From Bradyrhizobium sp. CSA207 (GTDB lineage: Bacteria; Pseudomonadota; Alphaproteobacteria; Rhizobiales; Xanthobacteraceae): a stretch of 64,000 nt of DNA. Within the stretch, counting starts at the first letter, position 1; each line of letters opens with the position of its first letter. Where the stretch lies: the NCBI RefSeq assembly GCF_029051685.1, contig NZ_JAACFT010000040.1:1-64000 (forward strand), read 5' to 3'. Both the position numbers and the translations under genes were made by a program. The notes below the pieces were generated by a model that did not search any database, was not told where the DNA came from, and saw only the letters and a program-made list of their open reading frames with translations. This document shows, piece by piece, positions 17,127 to 26,025 of this stretch.

Positions 17127-17449
17127 GCGACGACGCGCCGCTCGGAAACCAGACCGGGACAGGCGTGCCCGCGGGCGCGATTTCCAAAGAGCTCCTGATC
17201 ATCAACAAGCGCGGCCTGCACGCCCGCGCGTCCGCAAAATTCGTCCAGGCGGTCGAGCGCTTCAATGCGCAGGTCTGGGTGACGCGCGGCGGCGAGACCG
17301 TCGGCGGCACCTCGATCATGGGCCTGATGATGCTGGCCGCTGGGCCCGGCACCACGATCACGGTGGCGGCCGCCGGCGATGATGCTGAAGCCGCACTCGC
17401 GGCGATCACCGAGCTGGTCGAGAGCAAGTTCAACGAGGAAGGCACCTAG
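17123..17449 (+). CDS. ptsH: Phosphocarrier protein HPr
   Basis: A 108-residue HPr with an N-terminal extension of about 20 residues. NKRGLHARASAKFV contains the phospho-His at residue 33, and GGTSIMGLMML contains Ser64, the expected HprK target. It transfers phosphate from enzyme I to EIIA proteins and, in alphaproteobacteria, takes part in carbon and nitrogen regulation. It is the last gene of the chvI-chvG-hprK-EIIA-HPr run; the ahcY gene often found next is replaced here by a convergent glycosyltransferase gene. Confidence 0.95.
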   Translation: MSDDAPLGNQTGTGVPAGAISKELLIINKRGLHARASAKFVQAVERFNAQVWVTRGGETVGGTSIMGLMMLAAGPGTTITVAAAGDDAEAALAAITELVESKFNEEGT

Positions 17450-17506
17450 CGCCTCGGATACAGGTGCGTGCCCTCGCCCCGCGCTTCGCGCAGCGAGCCG
17501 AAGCGA

Positions 17507-19132
17507 TCACTTCTGCGGCGGCGCGATGTAGATGTTCCAGGTCATCGACGGGCCGGGCTTGCCGTGGGTGAAGCGGCGCGTCGTCATGACGATACGCTCG
17601 GCATTCGGCGCGGTCTCGGAGATCCACTTCTCGAACGCAGGCAGGCGGCCGTCGGTTGGATCGAACACGCCGATGAAGCCGAGCGTGTTGACGTCCTCGA
17701 GCGAGGTCAGCCCTGAATTCCAGGCCTCGTTCGGCGTGAACGCGCCGGGATGATCCGGGCTGTAGAACACCATCGGCTGAATCGATTCCATGGTGCCGGC
17801 GACGACTGCCCAGCGCGAGGCGAAGCGCGCATGCCAGGCCTGCGTCAGTTCGCGTGCGAGCTCCGAGCGCGCGCCATAGGTCGCGGTATTGTCGGCATTG
17901 ACCGCCATCTCGCGCGCGGCGATCCAGGGCGAAGCGGCGAGCGTCGCGGCGCTGAGCACGAGCCAGATCGCGGCGATGTTGAACAGGACCGCACTCTGCA
18001 CCCGCAACGCGGGGATCGCGACCAGCGCCAGCGGCACCAGGAAGAACAGCGAGATGCCCCAGTCGGTCTTCAAGTAGATGCTGAAGACCAGCGCACCGAG
18101 CGGCGGGCCGACCGCGACGATGATCTGGACGATCCAGACATTCAGCGCCTGCGAAAGGTTGACGCCGGGATTGGTGCCGCGCGCCCAGTCCCGCGTGACG
18201 ATGCGCAGCGGCGCGCGCAGCAGCAGCGTGAACCAATGCGGCACCAGCGCCATCGCCAGCGCTGCGAGCGCCACCGGCAAGGCCAGCAGCGCGACATTGT
18301 GCAGGACATAGCCGAGCACGAGCTGATGCACCTGGCCGCGGTCCTCGATGCTGTAGGTGTCGCCGGCATAGGTCAGCGGCACGAAATGCGCGTCCGCGAG
18401 CCAGACGATGTGCGGGATCATCGCGACGCCAAGCGTCGCGATCGCGAACCAGGGCGCGGGCGACAACAGGAATTTCAGCCGCTCGGGATGCATCAGCGCG
18501 GCAAGCCCGATGGCGCCGATCATGGTCAGCACCCAGTATTTGGTCATCAGCGCCAGCGCGCCGGCGAGCCCGAGCAAGATTCCGGACTGCCAGCTGCGCT
18601 TCTCGAAGGCGTTGAGATAAGCGAGCACGAGCAGCGGCAGGGTGACGAGCTGCAACAGGTCCGGATTGTACTTGAAACCCTTGAAATTGAAGATCGGGTA
18701 GAGCGCGACCATCACCACGACCAGGAACGCGCGACGTGCGTCGACGACGCGCAAGCTCACCAGCCAGCAGATCACCATGCCGACGCCGACCGTCGCCATC
18801 GCGAGCGCATAGGTCGCCCAATCCGCCGCAGGGAACACCTTGAACCAGAGGCCGGCGATCCAGCCCGACAACGGCGGATGCTTGCCGTAGCCGAGCAGGA
18901 ATTTCTGGCCCCAGCCATAGGCTTCCGCGACGTCCATATGAACGTCCTGCGCTGCCTTGAGATTGATCAGGATGAAGGTCCAGAGCACCGCATGCAGGAT
19001 GGCAAGCTGGATCACCAGCCAGAGGCGGGCCTCCGGGCGGGTCGCGCAGGCGACCAGCCAGGCCCGGAAGCGGCCAAAGCTCACCCGGGTCTTCGCGCGC
19101 GCCCGGGCCGATGGGATCGAAGTGATGGACAT
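17507..19132 (-). CDS. Family 39 glycosyltransferase, membrane protein
   Basis: A 541-residue integral membrane protein with roughly ten hydrophobic segments. The first loop has the acidic YGWGQKFLLGYGKHPPLSGWI motif (about 72-92, two blocks), in the place where ArnT/PMT-type family-39 transferases bind lipid-linked sugar donors. A soluble region of about 130 residues follows at the C-terminus. It is expected to glycosylate an envelope lipid or protein; acceptor and donor are unknown. It is convergent with the HPr gene and divergent from lepA. Confidence 0.85.
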   Translation of the reverse strand: MSITSIPSARARAKTRVSFGRFRAWLVACATRPEARLWLVIQLAILHAVLWTFILINLKAAQDVHMDVAEAYGWGQKFLLGYGKHPPLSGWIAGLWFKVFPAADWATYALAMATVGVGMVICWLVSLRVVDARRAFLVVVMVALYPIFNFKGFKYNPDLLQLVTLPLLVLAYLNAFEKRSWQSGILLGLAGALALMTKYWVLTMIGAIGLAALMHPERLKFLLSPAPWFAIATLGVAMIPHIVWLADAHFVPLTYAGDTYSIEDRGQVHQLVLGYVLHNVALLALPVALAALAMALVPHWFTLLLRAPLRIVTRDWARGTNPGVNLSQALNVWIVQIIVAVGPPLGALVFSIYLKTDWGISLFFLVPLALVAIPALRVQSAVLFNIAAIWLVLSAATLAASPWIAAREMAVNADNTATYGARSELARELTQAWHARFASRWAVVAGTMESIQPMVFYSPDHPGAFTPNEAWNSGLTSLEDVNTLGFIGVFDPTDGRLPAFEKWISETAPNAERIVMTTRRFTHGKPGPSMTWNIYIAPPQK

Positions 19133-19246
19133 GGGCCGTTGCGTAGCGCGTTTTGGCCTTTCGTGGAATCAGCTTGGCGTGAAGAAAGCCCCTGAAAATA
19201 CAGCAATATGGTTGCCGCACGGGGATGTGAGTGGTATCCCGCGCCC

Positions 19247-21058
19247 ATGACGACCGTCCCCATTTCCAACATCCGCAATTTCTCCATCGTCGCCCATATC
19301 GACCATGGCAAATCGACGCTGGCCGACCGCCTGATCCAGATGACCGGCGGGCTCACCGACCGCGAGATGGCGGGCAAGGAGCAGGTGCTCGATTCCATGG
19401 ACATCGAGCGCGAGCGCGGCATCACCATCAAGGCGCAGACGGTCCGGCTCGCCTACCGCGCCAAGGACGGCAAGGATTACATCTTCAACCTGATGGACAC
19501 GCCCGGCCATGTCGACTTCGCCTACGAGGTCTCGCGGTCGCTGGCGGCGTGCGAAGGTTCCCTGCTGGTGGTCGACGCCAGCCAGGGCGTGGAAGCGCAG
19601 ACGCTCGCCAACGTCTACCAGGCGCTCGACAATAATCACGAGATCGTGCCGGTCCTGAACAAGGTCGACCTTCCCGCCGCAGAGCCCGAGAAGGTCAAAC
19701 AGCAGATCGAGGACGTCATCGGCATCGACGCCTCCGACGCGGTGATGATCTCGGCCAAGACCGGCCTTGGCGTGCCCGATGTGCTGGAAGCGATCGTCAC
19801 CCGCCTGCCGCCGCCGAAGGGCGACCGCGAGGCGACCTTGAAGGCGCTGCTGGTCGACAGCTGGTACGACGTCTATCTCGGCGTCGTCGTGCTGATCCGC
19901 GTCGTCGACGGTGTCATGAAGAAGGGCAGCCGCGTCCGCATGATGGGCACGGGCGCTGCCTACGACGTCGAGCGCGTCGGCTTCTTCACGCCGAAGATGC
20001 AGCAGGTCGACGAGCTCGGCCCCGGCGAGATCGGCTTCATCACTGCCGCGATCAAGGAAGTCGCCGACACCCGCGTCGGCGACACCATCACCGACGACAG
20101 GAAGCCGGTCACCGACATGCTGCCGGGCTTCAAGCCGGCGATCCCCGTGGTGTTCTGCGGCCTGTTCCCGGTCGACGCTGACGACTTCGAGACGCTGCGC
20201 GCCGCGATGGGCAAGCTGCGCCTCAACGACGCCAGCTTCTCGTTCGAGATGGAGACCTCGGCCGCGCTTGGCTTCGGCTTCCGCTGCGGCTTCCTCGGAC
20301 TGCTGCACCTGGAGATCATCCAGGAGCGGCTGTCGCGCGAGTTCGATCTCAATTTGATCGCGACCGCGCCGAGCGTGATCTACAAGATGAAGCTGACCGA
20401 CGGCAGCGAGCTCGAGATCCACAATCCCGTCGACATGCCCGACGTGGTCAAGATCGCCGAGATCCAGGAGCCGTGGATCGAGGCGACGATCCTGACCCCC
20501 GACGATTATCTCGGCAGCGTCCTGAAGCTGTGCCAGGACCGCCGCGGCTCGCAGAAGGAGCTGACTTACGTCGGCGCCCGCGCCATGGTGAAATACGATC
20601 TGCCGCTCAACGAAGTCGTGTTCGATTTCTACGACCGCCTCAAGTCGGTCTCCAAGGGCTACGCCTCGTTCGACTATCATCTGACCGACTACAAGCCGGC
20701 CGATCTCGTCAAGATGCAGATCCTGGTCAACAACGAGCCGGTCGATGCGCTCTCGATGCTGGTGCATCGGACCCGCGCGGAGGGGCGCGGCCGCGCCATG
20801 GTCGAGCGGATGAAGGAGCTGATCCCGCCGCACATGTTCCAGATCCCGATCCAGGCGGCGATCGGCGGCAAGGTGATTGCCCGCGAGACCGTGCGCGCGC
20901 TGCGCAAGGACGTCACCGCGAAGTGCTATGGCGGCGACATCACGCGCAAGCGCAAGCTTCTGGAGAAGCAGAAGGAAGGCAAGAAGAAGATGCGGCAGTT
21001 CGGCAAGGTCGACATCCCGCAGGAAGCTTTCATTGCCGCGCTGAAGGTGGATAGCTGA
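19247..21058 (+). CDS. lepA: Elongation factor 4 (LepA)
   Basis: A 603-residue translational GTPase that acts on the ribosome. G1 AHIDHGKST at about 16-24, the DTPGHVDF motif and NKVDLPAAEPE identify the GTPase domain. The LepA-specific C-terminal domain ends in KLLEKQKEGKKKMRQFG and VDIPQEAF. Full family length. The ATG at 19247 is chosen because the conserved NIRNFSIVAHIDHG begins shortly after it; upstream codons overlap the promoter region shared with the divergent glycosyltransferase gene. Confidence 0.97.
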   Translation: MTTVPISNIRNFSIVAHIDHGKSTLADRLIQMTGGLTDREMAGKEQVLDSMDIERERGITIKAQTVRLAYRAKDGKDYIFNLMDTPGHVDFAYEVSRSLAACEGSLLVVDASQGVEAQTLANVYQALDNNHEIVPVLNKVDLPAAEPEKVKQQIEDVIGIDASDAVMISAKTGLGVPDVLEAIVTRLPPPKGDREATLKALLVDSWYDVYLGVVVLIRVVDGVMKKGSRVRMMGTGAAYDVERVGFFTPKMQQVDELGPGEIGFITAAIKEVADTRVGDTITDDRKPVTDMLPGFKPAIPVVFCGLFPVDADDFETLRAAMGKLRLNDASFSFEMETSAALGFGFRCGFLGLLHLEIIQERLSREFDLNLIATAPSVIYKMKLTDGSELEIHNPVDMPDVVKIAEIQEPWIEATILTPDDYLGSVLKLCQDRRGSQKELTYVGARAMVKYDLPLNEVVFDFYDRLKSVSKGYASFDYHLTDYKPADLVKMQILVNNEPVDALSMLVHRTRAEGRGRAMVERMKELIPPHMFQIPIQAAIGGKVIARETVRALRKDVTAKCYGGDITRKRKLLEKQKEGKKKMRQFGKVDIPQEAFIAALKVDS

Positions 21059-21580
21059 GGCGAAGGCTCAGTCTGCGCTCGGCGCGGCGGGAGTGGATCC
21101 GGCCCGGGACTTCGGCAACCGACAAACCAAAAGCGCGAAAACAACCCCATGCACAGTAGCCAGGGGCTTGGCGGGATTGATCTTTTTCGATTTTACGAAA
21201 TCCCGTTTGCTCCGTCGGGCAAAACAGGGGCATGATGGCATGGTCGCCGGGCCGTGGATGGAAGGACCGGCAGCAAGCTGATCCGCGTGCGCCTCCAGGA
21301 AGCACGAATCCGCAGCGGGAAACACAACCGGCCAGACGCCAAACACCCAAGCGGAGCAATTCGCCCCGGGCGGGTGTTTTTGTCGATTCCGCGGCACCTT
21401 GCTTCGGCTTGTGCCCGCGCGGCGAACATCTCCGGGGTGAGAACCCGGAAGTTGGTAGCGCGCAACCAAAAACGACGCGAATGACGCGGAACGGACGTAC
21501 TGAGGAGGCTTGCCTCCGCTAACTTGGTCAGTTTGAATTGCCTGCGGCCAAGTCGCGCCCTGACGTGCAGGGGTAAACGA
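21059..21580. other. Unexplained 520-base region after lepA
   Basis: No convincing protein gene is seen. The leftward strand stays open across most of it (21068-21589), but the translation is low-complexity in character and has no domain I recognise. A terminator-like pair AAACACCC (21341-21348) / GGGTGTTT (21372-21379) followed by T residues could end a rightward transcript. The stretch near 21110-21240 resembles sequence I associate with dispersed non-coding repeats in Bradyrhizobium, but this is recollection only. Confidence 0.4.
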
Positions 21581-22138
21581 ATGAACCAATCCAAAGCCAT
21601 CAATGCCGCCGACGCAATACGGACCTACGTATTTGCAAAGGATGGAAATCGACCGGAGGTGATGAAAGATGCCTTCGCCGGGGATTGCGAGTTAGAGATG
21701 GTCGTAAGGACTGACGTCATCTCGTTTCCAAGATCTGCACAGGGACTGGAGCAAGTCACCAAAGTACTGGTCACGAACTTCGGTGATCAATACGAGAATG
21801 TCCGCACATTTTGCTTTTCCCGCCCCGAGTCGGAGCACCTACCACATTTCCGTTGCGACTGGCTCGTCGGAATGTCGGCAAAGGAAGGGGGCGCAGTTCG
21901 TGTCGGGTGCGGCCACTACGACTGGCATTTCGGCTCCGACGATCGTGGCCGTGTGAAAAAGCTCGCGATCGACATCGAAATTATGTGTCTTCTTCCAGTC
22001 AAGATGTCGGAGCCGATCATGCAATGGCTCGCCGCTTTGCCGTATCCCTGGTGTTCACGCATCCAAGCCTGCCAGAGTATTCCAGCCATTGATGCCTTGG
22101 CGCCCATCAAGCAGTTCTTTGGATCAACGGAAGAGTAG
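21581..22138 (+). CDS. NTF2-like/SnoaL-fold hypothetical protein
   Basis: A 185-residue soluble protein. The N-terminal helical segment IRTYVFAKDGNRPEVM, then FAGDCELEMVV and the later FRCDWLVGM / GHYDWHFG strands, fit the cone-shaped NTF2/SnoaL fold (pattern-based, not certain). Such proteins include small-molecule isomerases and binding proteins. The ATG at 21581 follows AGGGG. It stands alone between an unexplained region and the convergent cyclase gene. Confidence 0.6.
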   Translation: MNQSKAINAADAIRTYVFAKDGNRPEVMKDAFAGDCELEMVVRTDVISFPRSAQGLEQVTKVLVTNFGDQYENVRTFCFSRPESEHLPHFRCDWLVGMSAKEGGAVRVGCGHYDWHFGSDDRGRVKKLAIDIEIMCLLPVKMSEPIMQWLAALPYPWCSRIQACQSIPAIDALAPIKQFFGSTEE

Positions 22139-22351
22139 GGCAGCATTGTTTGAAGATGACGACGTTTGGCTTCTTACGTCCGGAAGAGGCCCCTTTTGAG
22201 ACATGCCGACCAGCACTGCGGATGTCTGTTTCCGCCAACCTGGCTCTACCCGACGATAAGCCGATAGAGTGGTCGAACCGCCGCCCTTCTGGTTTGCTGG
22301 TGTGGCAGCAAAGGCTGCCTGATGGCCGTGCCGAAGCCGACGGCGTAAGGC

Positions 22352-23422
22352 TCAGGCTTCCGCTTGGAGGCGGACCGGCGACAGAACGGGGACACTGTCA
22401 ATGGACAGTCGCGCCAACATCTCGCGCAGCAGCAAAGTAGCTTCCTGCCGTTCGTCGTCGGACATCAACTTGAAATTGGCGTCGAGTTTGAAATGGGGCA
22501 TCTCAGCGCGAACCGCGTGCTTTTCCTTCAAGTTCTCGTGGAGGTCGATCACGCGGTAGGTGTGGATTGGATGGGCGATGCCCTTCACTTTGATCAGGTC
22601 GCACTCCTCGCAGTAGACCTGATCCTTGACGTGCGCGAAGGTCTCGTAGGCAACGAGGATCTCGCCCGGCGCAGCAGCAGTCTCCAACCGCGCAGCGAGA
22701 TTTACGCCGCTGCCGATGATGGTGTATTCCATGCGATCCTCGCTGCCGAAGTTCCCGACGGTGCAGTAGCCCGTGTTGATACCGATCCGGCACTCCAGCG
22801 GCTTTTCGACGCCCGCATCCCGCCAGACGTGCTTTAGGTCATGCAGCCTTTCACGCATGGCGATAGCCATCTTAACGCAGGCGAGGGCATCCTCCTTGAC
22901 GCCCTGCGTCTCCGGGTCACCGAAGAATGCGACAATGGCGTCTCCAACGTACTTGTCGACGGTCGCACCGAAGGACAGCGCGATTCTGGACATCTCTGTC
23001 AGGTAGTGGTTGAGAAGCTGCGTCAGATCCTCGGATTCGAGCCTCTCCGCCGTCTCGGTGAAGCCGGCGATGTCCGAGAAGAAGACTGTCAGCCGCTTGC
23101 GATCGCTCGTAATTCTAACTTCCTGTTTGCCGGAGAAGATCGAATCATAGACCTGCGGCGATAGGTATTTGGCGAGCTTGCTCGATAGCGCCTCCAGCCT
23201 CTTGTTCTTGAGAGCGATCTCCTCGGATGCCAGCCGCACCCGCTCGTTGGCCTCCGACAGTTCCTGCGAGCTGAGCTCGAGCGAGCGCTCGAGCAGTGCG
23301 CGTTGATTGTCCGCACTGCTATAGCCGGCATCGACGGCAGCGATGAACGCCTTCAGCTCCTCCGGAACTTCGTCCTTGATGCCGAGATGCTTCCGAAGCT
23401 GGCGACTGAGGAGGCTATGCAT
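22352..23422 (-). CDS. Class III adenylate/guanylate cyclase
   Basis: A 356-residue soluble cyclase. A coiled coil spans about 38-85, then a short catalytic lead-in, and the class III domain covers about 108-295. Metal-binding Asp117 (FFSDIAGFT) and Asp161 (DKYVGDAIVAFFG) are present, as are IGINTGYCTVGNFGS and the transition-state NLAARLE segment. Lys157 in the DKYVGD motif is more usual for adenylate specificity, but that is inference. It lies 174 bases downstream of the FIST gene on the same strand, which probably feeds it a signal. Confidence 0.9.
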   Translation of the reverse strand: MHSLLSRQLRKHLGIKDEVPEELKAFIAAVDAGYSSADNQRALLERSLELSSQELSEANERVRLASEEIALKNKRLEALSSKLAKYLSPQVYDSIFSGKQEVRITSDRKRLTVFFSDIAGFTETAERLESEDLTQLLNHYLTEMSRIALSFGATVDKYVGDAIVAFFGDPETQGVKEDALACVKMAIAMRERLHDLKHVWRDAGVEKPLECRIGINTGYCTVGNFGSEDRMEYTIIGSGVNLAARLETAAAPGEILVAYETFAHVKDQVYCEECDLIKVKGIAHPIHTYRVIDLHENLKEKHAVRAEMPHFKLDANFKLMSDDERQEATLLLREMLARLSIDSVPVLSPVRLQAEA

Positions 23423-23596
23423 TCCGAACTCCCCCGTAGAAGCGGGACGCCAGCTCTGCAGAGCCGTCGTCCCGCCGTACAGTACGTGCCTGAGTAGGAT
23501 CGTTCCTCGAAATTGCTACGCGTTCTTGAACCCTGCTCTATGCTTTGACGCATTTTTTTCACGCGAACCGGCGTCCCATTTTCGCTCGGAGACGCT

Positions 23597-24736
23597 CTAG
23601 TGCTCCGAAAAAACGGTTATCGTCATCGTCTGATTATGCAGCCGGCAGGCTTCGCCCTGGCTGAACGGCGCGAGCTCACCGTAGGAGTAGAACCCCGCGA
23701 TGGTGGCATCGTCGCCGAGCACCTCCCGCACGGCTTCGGTCTCTTCCTCGGTGCGCTGATCCATCACGAGCTTCCGCCCGACGCAGCTGACCAGCAGCGC
23801 CAGATCCGGCTTCTGTCCCCCGAGTCCCTTCATGCTCGTCTCGGCCGCGGCCCTGGCGCCCTCAACCAGATCGTCAACGTTGGTCTTCATAAGCTGAGCG
23901 GTTCCGCCCTGGGGGATGTCGCCGGCGAAGGTCATGGATTTGTTTTGCTCGTCGACCGACAGGATGGTGCGCACCACGCTCACCTTGGAGTTGGCCTCGG
24001 TGACTGCGATGGGAAACAGAAGTGCGGATGCCGGCAGCTTCTCGGCATGCTGACCCAGATACGTCTTGTAGAGATCGAGCGCGCTCCGTCCATCGAGCTC
24101 GTAGAGCACGTTCCCTTCGGCTCGCGTGATCTCGCGGATCGGCCCGAACGACTCCCAGCCTCCCATCGAACCATACCCAATTTTGAGATGGTCGCCGTAG
24201 AAGCCGATGGCGGCCACGCATTGCGGGCTGGCGCCGCTTTCGTCGACCACCAGGGTTTCGGCGAAGTTGGCGCCGTCTCCGGACAGCCCGCCGGTCACCG
24301 ACACGGTCGAGGCGACGCCGCTGGCGATTCCCTTCGCGAGTTCGGATCCGTTGACCTTCAAGCCGTCCGACATGACGAACACGTGGCGCAGCGTGTCGTC
24401 GTTCAGCTGTCGGGCAAGCTCCTTTCCAACCTCGAAGCTGGCCTGTCCCTCGCCAATCGTCGCGTGGGCTGCCCGGAAGTTCGTGTGATCGAAGCCTATA
24501 ACGGTCGCCACCAACGAGTCGTCCGTCACTTCATCCCCGGCAATCTCGCCTGAGGTCGAGCCCCCGATCAGCATCGCCCCGGGAAAATGATCCTGAAGCT
24601 CGCCCGTCAGCACTCTGTCCTTCAGCAACTGCTTTGCACCGAATGTAAATATCAGCCTCTGCGAGCCTGCCTCGGCAGCCGGCAATTCCGGAGTCCAGCC
24701 GCGGCTTTGAATCCATTGGTATTGCGCATGTTGCAT
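23597..24736 (-). CDS. FIST-domain sensory protein
   Basis: A 379-residue soluble protein with both halves of the FIST family: an N-terminal FIST domain (about 25-210: FPGAMLIGGSTSGEI, VFVMSDGLKVNGSEL, SVTGGLSGDGANF, GFYGDHLKIGYGS) and a C-terminal FIST_C domain (about 215-365: ALLVSCVGRKLVMDQRTEEE, GFYSYGELAP). FIST domains are thought to bind small ligands, possibly amino acids. The ATG at 24736 is preferred because AGGAG sits upstream; TTG at 24754 is also in frame. It probably partners with the cyclase just downstream. Confidence 0.85.
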   Translation of the reverse strand: MQHAQYQWIQSRGWTPELPAAEAGSQRLIFTFGAKQLLKDRVLTGELQDHFPGAMLIGGSTSGEIAGDEVTDDSLVATVIGFDHTNFRAAHATIGEGQASFEVGKELARQLNDDTLRHVFVMSDGLKVNGSELAKGIASGVASTVSVTGGLSGDGANFAETLVVDESGASPQCVAAIGFYGDHLKIGYGSMGGWESFGPIREITRAEGNVLYELDGRSALDLYKTYLGQHAEKLPASALLFPIAVTEANSKVSVVRTILSVDEQNKSMTFAGDIPQGGTAQLMKTNVDDLVEGARAAAETSMKGLGGQKPDLALLVSCVGRKLVMDQRTEEETEAVREVLGDDATIAGFYSYGELAPFSQGEACRLHNQTMTITVFSEH

Positions 24737-25115
24737 GACCTTTTGCTCCTGCAAGAAAGGTGATCATGCCGAGTAAAATGTCTAACGAGTCAGGGTCTCT
24801 GCACGACCACCTTCACCAATGACCATTTGCGGCGCATCTGAAATACGACTTCGCCACATGGAAGTCATTTAGCCTACTCTGAAGTGGTTTGATTTAAAAG
24901 GACTACTTCCTCTTTACTCGACCACGAGTAGGACGGCTGGGGGCTTGTCAGGCGATCGACTAGAGCAACCCGCAGCATACGTGGATCGCCCATCTGAAGC
25001 TGCAGATCGAGACCGTTTTCAACCCAACTCGGACCCTGCATCATAGGGCCATCCTGTGAACCTCTGCGGCCACGCCTAGACCTAATCTGTGGGGGGTCAA
25101 CGGAGGAATTAGGTC
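24737..25115. other. Divergent promoter region with a palindrome
   Basis: This 379-base region separates the leftward FIST gene from a small rightward gene. It is more AT-rich than the surroundings. TACTCG-ACCA-CGAGTA at 24915-24930 is a perfect 6-4-6 palindrome that could be an operator. I see no small gene in it. Confidence 0.5.
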
Positions 25116-25415
25116 ATGGCCATTGTACAATTTACACGCTTCAAGAGCGACAAGCCTGAGGAAATGATCAAGACCGCCAAGCAGGCGAAGGCAATCTTCG
25201 AAAAACATGGCGCAGAATTTCTTCGGCTTTCTCGGTTTCACACTGGTACGTGGGCCGGGGAGTTTCTTATCGCTACGCGCTATTCCAGTTGGGAAGTGTA
25301 CGGAAAGGTACAGGAAGCATTGGCAAAGGACGAGGCATTCGCAAAGCTGTACGCGCACACAGTTACCTTTGCCGAATTGATGGGCCGTAACATCGCGGTC
25401 GGCATCGATCTCTGA
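25116..25415 (+). CDS. Small dimeric alpha-beta barrel-like protein
   Basis: A 99-residue soluble protein with alternating strand and helix segments: MAIVQFTRFKSD, EEMIKTAKQAKAIFEKHG, EFLRLSRFHTGTWAGEFLIATRY, EVYGKVQEALAKDEAF. The pattern resembles ferredoxin-like dimeric barrel proteins of the NIPSNAP/EthD kind (fold guess). The ATG follows GGAGGAATTAGGTC. Function is not known. It stands alone upstream of a long non-coding stretch. Confidence 0.65.
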   Translation: MAIVQFTRFKSDKPEEMIKTAKQAKAIFEKHGAEFLRLSRFHTGTWAGEFLIATRYSSWEVYGKVQEALAKDEAFAKLYAHTVTFAELMGRNIAVGIDL

Positions 25416-26025
25416 GGCCCCGCTGAGAGTTGCCGGCGTTGCTTTCGAGTATTGAGGTACTGTGAGCCGCATCGGCCGCGGAGTGCTCTCTTTCAGTTTA
25501 CGATCCCAGCTGACTGAGCCGCCATCCGTGGTCGATGTCGCTTCTTGGCCCATCAGCGAATTAGCAGCACGCCTCAGGGAGGTCCGCTCGCCGAGGCACA
25601 GCAGACCAGACTTGCTCACGTTGAGTTCTTCGCATTTTGACCCTAAGCGGAAGTGACGTGTCCGCAGGATGTCCGCTTTGCGCCAGAAGCCGCTCTTCCA
25701 GCTCGGTGGTTGATTGGGAGCGGTCATCATCGAACACCGGGTGCCGGGAATTTGCGACGGCCATTGCACTTAGCACAGCACATGAAACAAAGTCGGCGTG
25801 CAGCGGCAGTTTGCGGAAGTCTCCCAGTTCGGCAGATCGCGGACGCGCAGAGCTGCATATTACTCTCGCAAGCGCGAGCTATTCCCGCGGATGGAGTTGA
25901 CGCGAACTCGAGTGAGAATCAACTGACGATACGTCTGGCCGGAAGGACCTGACAGTGGAATAATCCCGACTCTTTCCTGATCAGATTTTGACGTCGCCCC
26001 CGAACCGTCGGGCGTTTGGATTTTC
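25416..26025. other. 610-base non-coding stretch with repeat debris
   Basis: Open frames exist on both strands but none has protein-like character or a good ribosome site. GTCCGCTTTGCGCC at 25671-25684 recurs identically at 43087-43100, suggesting a degenerate dispersed repeat. The right end carries a composite palindrome and must hold the promoter of the histidine kinase gene. Confidence 0.5.
25895..25924. promoter_or_regulatory. Composite 30-bp palindrome upstream of the GAF kinase gene
   Basis: Outer arms AGTTGA (25895-25900) and TCAACT (25919-25924) flank a central ACTCGAGT palindrome with five bases on each side, all sharing one symmetry axis. It lies about 100 bases before the kinase start and is a candidate operator. 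The binding protein is unknown. Confidence 0.4.

Noticed and set aside
17750..19195. 481-codon open frame on the + strand
   Set aside because: Antisense to the family-39 glycosyltransferase gene. The translation is dominated by Arg, Gln, His and Asp, as expected from the complementary strand of a GC-rich gene, with no domain.
19169..20833. 554-codon open frame on the - strand
   Set aside because: Antisense to lepA, which has all GTPase motifs on the + strand.
21060..21130. tRNA- or tmRNA-like end after lepA
   Set aside because: The GGATCCACTCCC segment on the - strand vaguely recalls a T-arm, but the loop bases do not fit and no acceptor stem or anticodon arm can be drawn.
21068..21589. 173-codon open frame on the - strand after lepA
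   Set aside because: No stop codons, but no ribosome site, no domain, and an unlikely composition with many Cys/Pro/Ser. Kept only as an unexplained region.
25041..25769. 242-codon open frame on the - strand
   Set aside because: It overlaps the well-supported small gene at 25116-25415 and otherwise translates repeat-like debris.
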